64,000 bases of DNA from Aminobacter anthyllidis (GCF_018555685.1 NZ_JAFLWW010000003.1:372001-436000); one strand, 5' to 3'; shown: positions 1 to 8,210, counted from the stretch's first letter. Notes: generated by a model from the letters alone, not told the origin. Numbers and translations are program-made.

Positions 1-41
1 CGATGCCCGAGCGCGCCGGCCGCTCGATCGGCATCAGGCGC

Positions 42-87
42 AAGCCCGCATAGTGGCTTCCGGGCGGGCGGAAGCCCGCATAGTGGC
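42..87. repeat. 16-bp direct repeat, period 30 bp
   Basis: AAGCCCGCATAGTGGC occurs at 42-57 and again at 72-87. The 14 bp between the copies are GC-rich. The pair lies in the non-coding stretch before the small gene at 233. No function is evident. Confidence 0.6.
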
Positions 88-232
88 CCCAGAGCCACAG
101 GCGGTTAACCTTACCTGTTCATAACCTGCGCCACAGCCTGAGGTTCGTTGATCGCCCCTCGCTGCCCTCCGACAATCCCACGCAAGCGAAGTTGAGTCGC
201 GGCGGCGGGCACCGGACGGCTTGAGGCAAGGC

Positions 233-430
233 ATGCACACTGACATCGAAGCAACGGCCAACAAGCTCGCCTGCGACCCCCGCATCAGCGACTACGACTT
301 CTGGCGTTCGCTTCGCAACATCAACAACGAGCTGTTCGAGATCGCCAACAACAACCGGCCGATCCCGATCGAGATGCTGCGCTGGCGCGTCATCCTGCGC
401 CAGGCCCGCTCCAAGCGCGGCGTGGCCTGA
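233..430 (+). CDS. small conserved-type hypothetical protein (65 aa)
   Basis: This short soluble protein has no family that I recognise. It is mixed in charge, with an Asn/Glu-rich middle (NNELFEIANNNR) and a basic C-terminus ending in RQARSKRGVA. I chose the ATG at 233 because a GAGG element lies 7-8 nt upstream; a TTG at 221 in the same frame is the alternative. Codon use is GC3-rich like the neighbours. It is a single gene, convergent with the dienelactone hydrolase gene that ends at 475. No function can be assigned. Confidence 0.6.
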   Translation: MHTDIEATANKLACDPRISDYDFWRSLRNINNELFEIANNNRPIPIEMLRWRVILRQARSKRGVA

Positions 431-474
431 AGCGGCCGAAAGGCGCGCCAGCCGCGCCTTCGCCGCTTGCCTGA

Positions 475-1353
475 TCAGGCAAGCTTTTCCTTGAAGAACG
501 CCACGGTACGCCCCCAGGCCAGCTCAGCCGCTTCCTTGTTGTAGCGGGCCTCCGAGGTGTCGTTGTTGAAGGCGTGCTGGGCGCCGTCATAGACGAATAC
601 CTGGAAGTCCTTGCCTGCCTTTTCCAGCGCCGCCTTGTAGGCGTCGATGCCGGCATTGATGCGATCGTCCTTGCCGGCATAGTGCAGCAAAAGTGCCGCT
701 TTGATGTTGGCGATCGCTGCCTCGTCCTTGGGCTGCGCACCATAATAGGCGACGCCGGCGCCGAGGTCCGGCGCGTTGACGGCGAGCAGGTTGACCGTGC
801 CGCCGCCCCAGCAGAAGCCGACAGCGCCGACCTTGCCGTTGCCGCGCTCATGGCCTTTCAGAAAGGCCACCGTCGCCACGCCGTTGGCCACCGTCTGAGC
901 GGCATCCAGCTGGCCGAACATTTCGCGCGCCTTCTCCTCGTCCGGCGGCGTGCCGCCCAGCGGCGACAGGTAGTCTGGCGCCAGTGCGACGAAGCCTTCG
1001 AGCGCGATGCGCCGCGCCACGTCGCGGATATGCGGGTTGAGGCCCCTGTTCTCGTGGATGACGATGACGGCCGGCAGCTTGCCGGCGTTCTCGGCCGGCT
1101 GGACGAGATAGCCCTTCATCTCGCCCGAGCCGCCGGGATAGGCGATGTCCTCGGCCTTGAGCCGCTTGTCGTCGTCGGCAACGATCGCGGCACGTGCCTG
1201 GCTGGCCGAGAGCAGCGGCGCGATCGCCGCCGCGGCGGCGCCCGAGCCGGCAAGCTTGGTCAGCTTCTCCATGAAGCCGCGCCGGTCGAGCGTCAGGTGG
1301 GTGTATTCGTCATAGGCATCGATCATCGCCTGGGTGATGGCGGGTCTTGTCAT
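475..1353 (-). CDS. dienelactone hydrolase family protein with a Tat-like signal
   Basis: This is an alpha/beta hydrolase of the dienelactone hydrolase family (292 aa), which cleaves dienelactone-type or other small esters. The nucleophile elbow GFCWGGG holds Cys181, the acid lies in GKDD (Asp229/230) and the histidine is His260 in GAQHAF, giving the family's Cys-Asp-His triad. The N-terminus carries a twin-arginine-like motif (RRGFMEKL, residues 24-31), an Ala-rich stretch and an AxA cleavage site (ARA, 53-55), so Tat export to the periplasm is likely. The hydrophobic stretch is weak and the 23-residue n-region is long, so export is inferred only. The substrate is unknown. It is transcribed alone. 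Confidence 0.85.
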   Translation of the reverse strand: MTRPAITQAMIDAYDEYTHLTLDRRGFMEKLTKLAGSGAAAAAIAPLLSASQARAAIVADDDKRLKAEDIAYPGGSGEMKGYLVQPAENAGKLPAVIVIHENRGLNPHIRDVARRIALEGFVALAPDYLSPLGGTPPDEEKAREMFGQLDAAQTVANGVATVAFLKGHERGNGKVGAVGFCWGGGTVNLLAVNAPDLGAGVAYYGAQPKDEAAIANIKAALLLHYAGKDDRINAGIDAYKAALEKAGKDFQVFVYDGAQHAFNNDTSEARYNKEAAELAWGRTVAFFKEKLA

Positions 1354-1526
1354 GGCTCGCTCCCATTTTTGCCTGTCATTCCAGCGAGCTTAACGTATGC
1401 AGATGTAGTTGGGTTCACGGTTGCTGTAGTTGTCTTCACGCTTGCGTGAAGAGCGCCTGACAATGGCAAATCAGAAGCATCCCCGCGCCGTGCGGCGCAA
1501 GGATGCCCTCGAAAGCCGTCGTTGGC

Positions 1527-2069
1527 TCAGTCCTGGCTTTCCATGAAGCGGATGCGATTGCCGAACGGGTCGATCACCTCGCACTCCAGCCCCCAGTCCT
1601 GATGCTGCAGGCCCGGGCGGTTGTATTTGTAGTTCTTGGCGATCAGCCCCTTCTGGAACGCTTCCACGCCCTTCATGTAGCAGACCGCTGTCGCGCCCGG
1701 GCTGGCGTCGCCGGAATGCTCCGACAGATGCAGCTTCAGGCCACCGCGCGACACCTGGCAGTACAGCGGCGCGCCGGGATGGAAGCGATGCTCCCAGTCG
1801 ACGGCGCAGTCGAGGAAGCCTGCGTAGAAGCCCCTCGCCTTGTCCTCGTCGAAGATGCGGAAGATCGGCACCGGCTGGGTGAAGCTGACCCCGCCAGCGG
1901 CAACATCCTCCGGTTTTTCCAGCTTGCTCGCCAAGATGTTCCAGGTCTCGACGCCGAATTGCCTGGCGACGATCTCCAGTGCCTCGCTATGGCTGACATC
2001 GAGGTTTTTTAGGGCAAGCGCTTCGCGCATGGCTTTCGCCATCGCCTTGGCGTCACGATAGGTTCGCAT
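1527..2069 (-). CDS. glyoxalase/bleomycin-resistance superfamily protein
   Basis: The protein has 180 aa. The first ~50 residues form a short helical domain often fused to glyoxalase-fold proteins (SHSEALEIVARQFG followed by NILASKLE). A vicinal-oxygen-chelate domain follows from about residue 60 to the end: PVPIFRIFDEDKARGFYAGFLDC, then LHLSEHSGD, and a closing Glu-Asp-Pro-type strand EVIDPFGNRIRFME. Such proteins bind metals or sequester drugs; glyoxalase I activity itself is not shown by the sequence. It is a single gene, divergent from the helicase gene downstream. Confidence 0.8.
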   Translation of the reverse strand: MRTYRDAKAMAKAMREALALKNLDVSHSEALEIVARQFGVETWNILASKLEKPEDVAAGGVSFTQPVPIFRIFDEDKARGFYAGFLDCAVDWEHRFHPGAPLYCQVSRGGLKLHLSEHSGDASPGATAVCYMKGVEAFQKGLIAKNYKYNRPGLQHQDWGLECEVIDPFGNRIRFMESQD

Positions 2070-2337
2070 GATCTTCCGACCCTCGGGTTGTGGCGAGAAA
2101 TACCATCAGTGCCCGCATTGCCGATGCTCTCACCATCCCTATGGATCAGGTGACGGAAGCGTCCGATGTGTTCGCCATACCCCTTGTCGGGGCGCGGGCT
2201 GCAGGCCGCATCAAGCCGTCAGCCACGCTAGCAAAGCGGCGGCGGCAGGGTCAAGACCGTCACTTTCCCCGCCACAAACCAGAACAAAACGGAGACGCTT
2301 CTGGCCTTTCCGCCCCGAATCACTACATTCGGGACAA

Positions 2338-4836
2338 ATGTCAGACTTTCCGGACGACATGCCCTTTTTCGACGAGCCCGGCGCAATGCCGTCCCGGCCC
2401 GCCAGCACGCCTGCGCCCAGCGGTATCGCCGCGCGCGCCATGGCCGCGCGCCAGGCGCCTGTCGCGCCCGACTATCTCAAGGGCCTGAACCCCGAGCAGC
2501 GCCTCGCCGTCGAGACCACCGAGGGCCCTGTCCTGGTGCTCGCAGGTGCCGGCACCGGCAAGACGCGCGTGCTCACCACCCGCATCGCCCATATCCTCAG
2601 CCAGGGCCGCGCCTACCCCAGCCAGATCCTCGCCGTCACCTTCACCAACAAGGCCGCGCGCGAGATGAAGCAGCGCATCGGCCTGCTGGTCGGCGAAGCC
2701 GTCGAGGGCATGCCCTGGCTCGGCACCTTCCACTCCATCGGCGTCAAGATGCTGCGCCGCCATGCCGAACTGGCCAACCTGCGCTCCGATTTCACCATTT
2801 TGGACACCGACGACGTCATCCGCCTGATCAAGCAGCTGATCCAGGCCGAGGGCCTCGACGACAAGCGCTGGCCGGCGCGCCAGTTCGCCATGATGATCGA
2901 CGGCTGGAAGAACAAGGGCCTCGGCCCGGCGGAAATCCCCGAGGGCGACGCCCGCGCCTTCGCCAACGGCAAGGGCCGCGAGCTCTACAAGGCCTATCAG
3001 GACCGGCTGCAGACGCTGAACGCCTGCGACTTCGGCGATCTGTTGTGCCATCCGATCCGCATCTTCCGCGCCTATCCTGACGTGCTGAAGGAATACCAGA
3101 AGCGCTTCAAATACATACTCGTCGACGAGTACCAGGACACCAACACCGCGCAGTACATGTGGCTGCGGCTGCTCGCCCAGGAAACCGGCGCGCCAGGCCA
3201 GAAAAATGTCTGCTGCGTCGGCGACGACGACCAGTCGATCTATGGCTGGCGTGGTGCCGAGGTCGACAACATCCTGCGCTTCGACAAGGATTTTCCGGGC
3301 GCCGTCGTCATAAGGCTCGAGCGTAACTATCGCTCCACCGCCCATATCCTCGGTGCCGCATCCCATCTCATCGCCCACAATGAGGGCCGCTTCGGCAAGA
3401 CGCTGTTCACCGATCGCAACGACCCCGAAGACGGCAAGGTCAATGTCCACGCCGCCTGGGATTCCGAGGAGGAAGCCCGCGCCGTCGGCGAGACCATCGA
3501 GCAGCTGCAGCGCCAGAAGCACAACCTCAACGACATGGCGATCCTCGTCCGCGCCTCGTTCCAGATGCGCGAGTTCGAAGACCGCTTCGTCACCCTTGGC
3601 GTCAACTACCGCGTCGTCGGCGGCCCGCGCTTTTACGAGCGCCAGGAAATCCGCGACGCCATGGCCTATTTCCGCGTCGTCGCCCAGGGTGCCGACGACC
3701 TCGCCTTCGAGCGCATCGTCAACATACCCAAGCGCGGCCTCGGCGAGGCAGCCATCCGCCAGATCCACGACACCGCGCGCGCCCTTGGCGTGCCGATGCT
3801 CGAAGCCGCCCGCAACCTCGCCGAAAGCGACGAACTCAAGCCCAAGCCGCGTGCCGCGCTTCGCGAGGTCGCCGCCAATTTCGAACGCTGGCAAAAGGCG
3901 CTCGACAATACGCCCCACAACGAACTCGCCGAGACCATTCTCGAAGAGAGCGGCTACACCGACATGTGGAAGAACGACCGCTCGGCCGAAGCGCCGGGCC
4001 GGCTCGAAAACCTCAAGGAACTCATCCGCTCGATGGAGGAATACGAGTCCTTGCGCTCGTTCCTCGAGCATGTCGCGCTCGTCATGGACGCCGACAAGAA
4101 CGAGGAGCTCGACGCCGTCAACATCATGACGCTGCACTCGGCCAAGGGCCTGGAATTCGAAACCGTGTTCCTGCCCGGCTGGGAGGAAGGCCTGTTCCCG
4201 CACCAGCGCGCGCTCGACGAAGGCGGCCGCTCGGGCCTGGAGGAAGAGCGCCGCCTCGCTTATGTCGGCCTGACCCGCGCCAAGAAGAACCTGCATCTGT
4301 GGTTCGTCTCCAACCGCCGCATCCACGGCCTGTGGCAGACGACAATCCCCTCGCGCTTCCTCGACGAGCTGCCAGAGGCGCATGTCGAGGTGGCGGATGC
4401 CGGCAATTCCTATGGCGGTTATGGTGGTGGCCGGCAGAATCCCTACGGAGCTTCGCGTTTCGACAGCGTCGGCGAAAAGTCCTTCTCCAACACTTATGCG
4501 ACGCCGGGCTGGCAGCGCGCGCAGGCAAACCGCACCGAAGCCACCGACCGCAACTGGGGCTCGCGCTCCGGCCATTCGGTCGAGCGCATCGGCTATGGCG
4601 AGACCGATTCCGGCTTTGGCGCCGGCCGCGGCTCGGTCAAGGGCCGCATGATCGAGGGCGAGCTGGTGGCAAAATCGGTCGCCACGGAGCCTTCGCGTTT
4701 CAATGTCGGTGACCGGGTGTTCCACCAGAAATTCGGCAACGGCAACGTTTCGGTCGTCGACGGCAACAAGCTGACAATCGACTTCGACAAGGCCGGCCAG
4801 AAGAAGGTGCTGGATGGGTTTGTGAACCCGGTGTGA
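2338..4836 (+). CDS. UvrD/PcrA/Rep-type superfamily 1 ATP-dependent DNA helicase
   Basis: This is an 832-aa 3'-5' DNA helicase of superfamily 1A, expected to act in nucleotide-excision and mismatch repair and in clearing stalled forks. Walker A is GAGTGKT (residues 70-76), Walker B is DEYQDT (near 263) and motif III is QSIYGWRGA (near 300). NYRS and the late helicase motifs (IMTLHSAKGLEFETVFLPG, LAYVGLTRAKK) are all intact. A Gly/Tyr/Asn-rich linker (about 680-760) leads to a C-terminal Tudor/SH3-like element (VGDRVFHQKFGNG to the end), the module that contacts RNA polymerase in PcrA/UvrD. I chose the ATG at 2338 (MSDFPDD); the frame stays open upstream to 2068, but that part has unlike composition. 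uvrD, pcrA or a second paralogue cannot be told apart here. Confidence 0.93.
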   Translation: MSDFPDDMPFFDEPGAMPSRPASTPAPSGIAARAMAARQAPVAPDYLKGLNPEQRLAVETTEGPVLVLAGAGTGKTRVLTTRIAHILSQGRAYPSQILAVTFTNKAAREMKQRIGLLVGEAVEGMPWLGTFHSIGVKMLRRHAELANLRSDFTILDTDDVIRLIKQLIQAEGLDDKRWPARQFAMMIDGWKNKGLGPAEIPEGDARAFANGKGRELYKAYQDRLQTLNACDFGDLLCHPIRIFRAYPDVLKEYQKRFKYILVDEYQDTNTAQYMWLRLLAQETGAPGQKNVCCVGDDDQSIYGWRGAEVDNILRFDKDFPGAVVIRLERNYRSTAHILGAASHLIAHNEGRFGKTLFTDRNDPEDGKVNVHAAWDSEEEARAVGETIEQLQRQKHNLNDMAILVRASFQMREFEDRFVTLGVNYRVVGGPRFYERQEIRDAMAYFRVVAQGADDLAFERIVNIPKRGLGEAAIRQIHDTARALGVPMLEAARNLAESDELKPKPRAALREVAANFERWQKALDNTPHNELAETILEESGYTDMWKNDRSAEAPGRLENLKELIRSMEEYESLRSFLEHVALVMDADKNEELDAVNIMTLHSAKGLEFETVFLPGWEEGLFPHQRALDEGGRSGLEEERRLAYVGLTRAKKNLHLWFVSNRRIHGLWQTTIPSRFLDELPEAHVEVADAGNSYGGYGGGRQNPYGASRFDSVGEKSFSNTYATPGWQRAQANRTEATDRNWGSRSGHSVERIGYGETDSGFGAGRGSVKGRMIEGELVAKSVATEPSRFNVGDRVFHQKFGNGNVSVVDGNKLTIDFDKAGQKKVLDGFVNPV

Positions 4837-5201
4837 GGTTTCACATCTCCGATCCGAGTGCCCCCGCGCCCGCCAAGCTTTCCAACCAACCCGCCCTCTG
4901 CACGAAATCTGCAAGAAACTGCCGAGCATCTCCTCGTTCACGCTGCGCACGCGATGCCAGGACACAGCAGTCGCATGAAAACGACAACTAGCGCTGCTGT
5001 CCCACACGCCCGCCAACTGCCCTGAAGGTTGCTCACCGGGTGGCTGACCGCCCCGCCCAAACGCCAGCTCCGGTCCTGCCTTTTGCAGCTTGCCGGCATG
5101 AACGTCGGCAAGGGGCATGCTGGCGCGCGCCACTTGCTGCCTCGCATGTGCAGGAATAACATTAGGTTGCGCTAATTCAAAATCGCAGGGAGGCGAAGAC
5201 G
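4837..5201. other. 365-bp stretch without a recognisable gene
   Basis: It lies between the helicase and the DUF1059 gene. I saw no credible reading frame, strong hairpin or repeat. It probably carries the 3' end of the helicase transcript and the promoter of the next gene. Confidence 0.4.
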
Positions 5202-5393
5202 ATGCGCAGATATATCGATTGCCGAGAATTCCCGAGCGAAATGAAATGCACGGTCGCGATCGCGGCCGACAGCGAGGACGAACTTATCAACGCAGCCGTC
5301 CAGCATGCGGTTGCCGTGCATGGCGAGCACGACACGCCCGATTTCCGCGCCGAGGTCAGGAAAGCCATTCACGTCGGCTCGCCACCGGCCTGA
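5202..5393 (+). CDS. DUF1059 domain-containing small protein
   Basis: A 63-aa protein that matches the DUF1059 pattern: a short strand with a Cys (MRRYIDCREF), a second Cys-containing strand (MKCTVAIAADSEDEL), a helix with an AVQHAVAVHG-type motif and a C-terminal helix (FRAEVRKAI). Proteins of this family are small, cytosolic and of unknown role. A good ribosome site (GGGAGG) lies 6-8 nt before the ATG at 5202. It is a single gene followed by a hairpin at 5441. Confidence 0.8.
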   Translation: MRRYIDCREFPSEMKCTVAIAADSEDELINAAVQHAVAVHGEHDTPDFRAEVRKAIHVGSPPA

Positions 5394-5440
5394 TTTTGCT
5401 GGCGCTTTGGCACGGTGCCGGGGCTCTGCAACGCAAAGTC

Positions 5441-5481
5441 CCGGGGTGGCTGCTGCTTCGCGGCCACCCCGGCCAGCTTTT
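5441..5481 (+). terminator. putative rho-independent terminator of the DUF1059 gene
   Basis: A perfect 10-bp stem (5441-5450 with 5463-5472, arm CCGGGGTGGC) closes a 12-nt loop. A short T-run (TTTT, 5478-5481) follows 5 nt later. The T-run is short and displaced, so efficiency is uncertain. Confidence 0.45.
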
Positions 5482-5522
5482 GAGGGTTTCGCGCGCGGCA
5501 GAGCCGACGTGGCCAAACGCTG

Positions 5523-5597
5523 TGCCGCTTGGGCCCTTTGCGCTTGTCGTTTGAGATACGCATTACCGCTTGGGCCCATCCCGCCTGTCGTTTGAGA
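5523..5597. repeat. imperfect tandem repeat, period 41 bp, two copies
   Basis: Two units share CCGCTTGGGCCC (5525 and 5566) and a downstream TGTCGTTTGAGA. The middle of each unit differs. They lie between two convergent genes. No function is evident. Confidence 0.55.
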
Positions 5598-5618
5598 GTG
5601 GTGAGGCGGGTGTCCCTA

Positions 5619-5924
5619 CTATTGCCGGTGCGCCGGCCCGTCGGCGCGGCGCATCGCCTTCAGCCGTTCGGCTGCCGATGCTGCGAGTTCAGCATAACGA
5701 TCCTCTAGCTTTTCGGCCGCCACCAGCACCTCGGGCTCGAAGTCATTGGCCTCGAGCACCCGCCGCAATTTCTCGACGAACTCGGCCTGCTGCTCGAGCG
5801 CTGCAAACAGCTTCTTCACCTGGTCGCGGCTGATGTCGGGATTGGCGAGCGTCGCCGGAACCTCTCGCGCCATCTCGGCGCCGGTCTCGGCCTGCTCTCT
5901 GAGGATGTCCAGCCAATCAGTCAC
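5619..5924 (-). CDS. hypothetical helical protein (101 aa)
   Basis: I do not recognise a family. The protein is almost wholly helical and charged, with heptad-like patterns (QVKKLFAALEQQAEFVEKLRRVLE; AAEKLEDRYAELAASAAERLKAM), so a coiled-coil or helical hairpin is likely. The proposed start is the GTG at 5924 (VTDWLDILREQ). The frame stays open to 6203, but the upstream part is encoded by an interspersed repeat and has Cys/Pro-rich, non-protein-like composition. No clear ribosome site was seen, so the start is uncertain. Confidence 0.55.
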   Translation of the reverse strand: MTDWLDILREQAETGAEMAREVPATLANPDISRDQVKKLFAALEQQAEFVEKLRRVLEANDFEPEVLVAAEKLEDRYAELAASAAERLKAMRRADGPAHRQ

Positions 5925-6131
5925 GCTACTCGATACCCAACCCGCCACAATCTTGTTCCCGACAGGGGAAATCGTCAACCGGTCAGGACAGCCGAAAGCT
6001 CCTGCGTGGAAAGTGCATCCACACCTGGAGCAGGAATGGTTCCGCGCATGGTTTGTTCCCAAACCTCGCGCCGCCAACGAATGCGGTTGCGGACGCGAAG
6101 GCGGGCGTGGCGGTGAAGAAACTTGGCTCCC

Positions 6132-6158
6132 CCTCATCCTGAGCCTGTCGAAGGATGG
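6132..6158. repeat. copy of the interspersed CATCCTGAGC-type repeat
   Basis: CTCATCCTGAGCCTGTCGAA begins at 6133 and is followed by GGATGGG. The same core forms both arms of the 173-bp element at 11656-11828. Here only one arm is present. Confidence 0.6.
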
Positions 6159-6197
6159 GAAGACGAACTCGGCAGCGATAGTCGCCATCACCAACGC

Positions 6198-6235
6198 CGT
6201 CATCCCGGGTCTCGCTGCGCTCGCCCGGGATGACG
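6198..6235. repeat. 38-bp intergenic palindrome
   Basis: A perfect 12-bp inverted repeat (arm CGTCATCCCGGG) closes a 14-nt loop. It lies between two minus-strand genes, just after the stop of the Fet4-like gene in transcription order. It lacks a T-run, so it is more like an interspersed REP-type palindrome than an intrinsic terminator. Confidence 0.6.
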
Positions 6236-6258
6236 CCCGCGACCTGCCTCGGAAGCGC

Positions 6259-6633
6259 TCACGCCTTCGCTCGTTTGTCCTGCCTCTTCGCCGCGTCTTC
6301 GCATTTGCGCCGGATTTCCTCGACCTCGGTCTCGGTCAGGTGCTCGATGCCGATGAAATGATTGTGGCCGGTGCTGACCCTGATCAACTCGTCGAGCTTG
6401 GCCTGGATCGCGGCACCATCGCGGTTCTGCGTGTTCTGGATCAGGAACACCATCAGGAAGGTGACGATGGTCGTGCCGGTGTTGATGACCAGCTGCCAGG
6501 TATCGGAGAAGCCGAACAGCGGGCCGGACACCGCCCAGACGACAACGATGAGGCAACAAGCGGCGAAGGTCGGTGGCAAGCCGGCCGCATAGGCCACCTT
6601 GTTGGCGATCCTGGTGAAAACCTTCTCGAACAT
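6259..6633 (-). CDS. low-affinity iron permease (Fet4-like) family membrane protein
   Basis: This 124-aa inner-membrane protein has two predicted membrane segments (about residues 14-40 and 46-68) and a soluble, charged C-terminus. The sequence NTGTTIVTFLMVFLIQNTQN followed by RDGAAIQAKLDELIR is the signature of the low-affinity iron permease family. Bacterial members are much shorter than yeast Fet4, and iron transport by them is unproven. I chose the ATG at 6633; AAGGA lies about 8 nt upstream. The longer upstream frame is antisense to the acetyltransferase gene. Confidence 0.82.
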   Translation of the reverse strand: MFEKVFTRIANKVAYAAGLPPTFAACCLIVVVWAVSGPLFGFSDTWQLVINTGTTIVTFLMVFLIQNTQNRDGAAIQAKLDELIRVSTGHNHFIGIEHLTETEVEEIRRKCEDAAKRQDKRAKA

Positions 6634-6707
6634 CGAAAATTCCTTCAATTGGCGAAGGAAAACAATCGACATCCACTCGCGGTTCCGTGCCGAGTGGCTT
6701 GGATTCG

Positions 6708-7349
6708 TCAAGAAGCGGTATTCTCCCAGCGCTCCAAGAACGCCTCGATCGGCAGGCCCTGCATGTCGGGGATCGCCTCGAACAGCCTTTCGCGCGGCCA
6801 GTCCCACCAGGCCAGCGCCTCGATGCGGGCAATGATCTCCTCGGGAAACCGCATCTTCAGCCGCTTGGCCGGCACGCCGGCGAAGATTTCGAACGGCGCG
6901 ACATCCCTGGTCACCACCGCATTCGCCCCGATCACAGCACCATTGCCGATGGCCACGCCGGGCATGATCACCGCGCCGTGGCCGATCCACACATCGTGGC
7001 CGATCGTCACCGGCTTGGCCCTGCGGCGCTCGCGAAACTCGTTGTCGACGCCGAGATAGCGGAAATATTCGTTGGGCCGGTAGCTCACCTTGTGCGTGGT
7101 CAGCCGCTCCATCGGGTGTTCGAGGGCATTGATGCGGCTGTTGGCGGCGATCGAGCAGAACTTGCCGATGCTAGTGTAGATCGCCTCGGCGTGGCGCTCG
7201 AAATAGGAATAGTCGCCGACCACGACCTCGCGCAGCACGACGCGCTCGCCCACAGACACATGACGGCCGAGCCGGCAGCCCTTCAGCTCGGATGTCGGGT
7301 GGATGCGCGGCTCGTCATCCTTGAAGCGCAGGTCGGCGGGAGTGTCCAT
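6708..7349 (-). CDS. left-handed beta-helix (hexapeptide) acetyltransferase
   Basis: A 213-aa xenobiotic-acetyltransferase-like protein with hexapeptide repeats: HPTSELKGCRLGRHVSVGE, an inserted loop with INALEHPMERLTTH, then VTIGHDVWIGHGAVIMPGVA and the closing GVPAKRLKMRFPEE. This order, with the TSIGKFCSIAANSRIN block, is that of the transferase family normally found in phosphonate (phn) operons and labelled chloramphenicol acetyltransferase. The probable active histidine lies in the EHP motif near residue 77. No other phn gene lies nearby, so the substrate is open. CreA follows on the same strand but is transcribed first. Confidence 0.85.
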   Translation of the reverse strand: MDTPADLRFKDDEPRIHPTSELKGCRLGRHVSVGERVVLREVVVGDYSYFERHAEAIYTSIGKFCSIAANSRINALEHPMERLTTHKVSYRPNEYFRYLGVDNEFRERRRAKPVTIGHDVWIGHGAVIMPGVAIGNGAVIGANAVVTRDVAPFEIFAGVPAKRLKMRFPEEIIARIEALAWWDWPRERLFEAIPDMQGLPIEAFLERWENTAS

Positions 7350-7385
7350 CAGCGGGATTTACGCCCGCGCCATCGACCTCGCAAG

Positions 7386-7868
7386 CTATTGCGGCTTGCC
7401 CTTGGTCCAGACGACGTTCTGGCCATAGAGCGGCACCGTCGTCATCGACATCTTGGCCGAACCGTCCTGCACCTGGCGCGAATGGGCGAGATAGATCAGC
7501 GTCTCGTTCTTCTTGTCGTAGATGCGGTTCACCACCTGCTCTTTCCAGATCAGGCTGATGCCCTGCTTGAACACCTCCTCGCCTTCCTGGCTCAGGTCGA
7601 TCTCGCCAATGCTGATCGGCCCCGTCTGCTGGCACGAAATGGCGGAATCAGACGGGTTCTCGAACCAGTTGCCCTTTTGCAGCCGGTCGATCACGCCGCG
7701 GTCGAAATAAGAGACGTGGCAGGTGACGCCCTCGACCTTCGGGTCCTTGATCGCCTCGACGATGATGTCGTTGCCGAGCCAGTCGACGCCAACCTCGCCG
7801 ACCTGCTGGGCGATCGCGGGTGAACCCAGCACAACTGTCGTGGCAAGTATGGAAAGGGCACGCCGCAT
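7386..7868 (-). CDS. creA: CreA family protein
   Basis: A 160-aa exported protein of the CreA family, whose biochemical role is unknown. It has a signal peptide (MRRALSILATTVVLGSPAIAQ, cleavage near residue 20). The family blocks follow: VGVDWLGNDIIVEAIKDPKVEGVTCHVSYFDRG, NPSDSAISCQQTGPI and SLIWKEQVVNRIYDKKNETLIYLAHS. Two Cys residues could form a disulphide. The ATG at 7868 was chosen because it begins the signal peptide and follows a consensus AGGAGG. It is a single gene. Confidence 0.9.
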   Translation of the reverse strand: MRRALSILATTVVLGSPAIAQQVGEVGVDWLGNDIIVEAIKDPKVEGVTCHVSYFDRGVIDRLQKGNWFENPSDSAISCQQTGPISIGEIDLSQEGEEVFKQGISLIWKEQVVNRIYDKKNETLIYLAHSRQVQDGSAKMSMTTVPLYGQNVVWTKGKPQ

Positions 7869-8029
7869 GAAAGCCTCCTGGAATGGTGCAGTCGCCAACA
7901 CTTGGGTCAGCCGATCGCCCGATGCAAGGCAACAGCCAGGCATCTCACTCGCGAAATGGTGTTTTGTGGACGAATGAGAGCGTCAACATGTCTCTTTTGG
8001 CAAATCACGCGCCGCGCTATGTAGGGTAG

Positions 8030-8191
8030 ATGAAACAGCCCTTGCCCAAGTCGCTCAAGACGGTCGCGTGGATCGCGCTCGGCCTGGCGGCGTTCGCGGC
8101 ATCCAGCGGCCTCGCCTTCGCCTCCTGGCTGGACAAGGACGCCGGAATCTTCATGTCACTGGTCGAAGCAGGCATGTCCTGGTGCTTCTGA
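8030..8191 (+). CDS. 53-residue single-pass membrane peptide
   Basis: This frame runs from an ATG at 8030 to a TGA at 8189-8191. It has a basic N-terminus (MKQPLPKSLKTV), one hydrophobic segment (about residues 13-33, WIALGLAAFAASSGLAF) and a short tail (SWLDKDAG to SWCF). The positive-inside pattern puts the tail in the periplasm. It lies 19 bp before the SCO-family gene on the same strand, so co-expression and a link to copper or cytochrome oxidase assembly are possible but only inferred. There is no clear ribosome site, and the family is unknown to me. Confidence 0.55.
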   Translation: MKQPLPKSLKTVAWIALGLAAFAASSGLAFASWLDKDAGIFMSLVEAGMSWCF

Positions 8192-8210
8192 GCCGGTCGC
8201 CAATCACCCC

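Noticed and set aside
100-130. CtrA-type site near GTTAACC
   Set aside because: Only one half-site resembles the TTAA-N7-TTAA pattern; the second is absent.
2068-2337. N-terminal extension of the helicase
   Set aside because: The 90 extra residues are Cys/His/Arg-rich and unlike helicases; the ATG at 2338 is followed by the usual acidic start.
2341-5133. 930-aa open frame on the minus strand
   Set aside because: It is antisense to the UvrD-type helicase, whose motifs are complete. The translation is Leu/Ala/Val/Gly-rich with no domain, the usual mirror image of a GC-rich gene.
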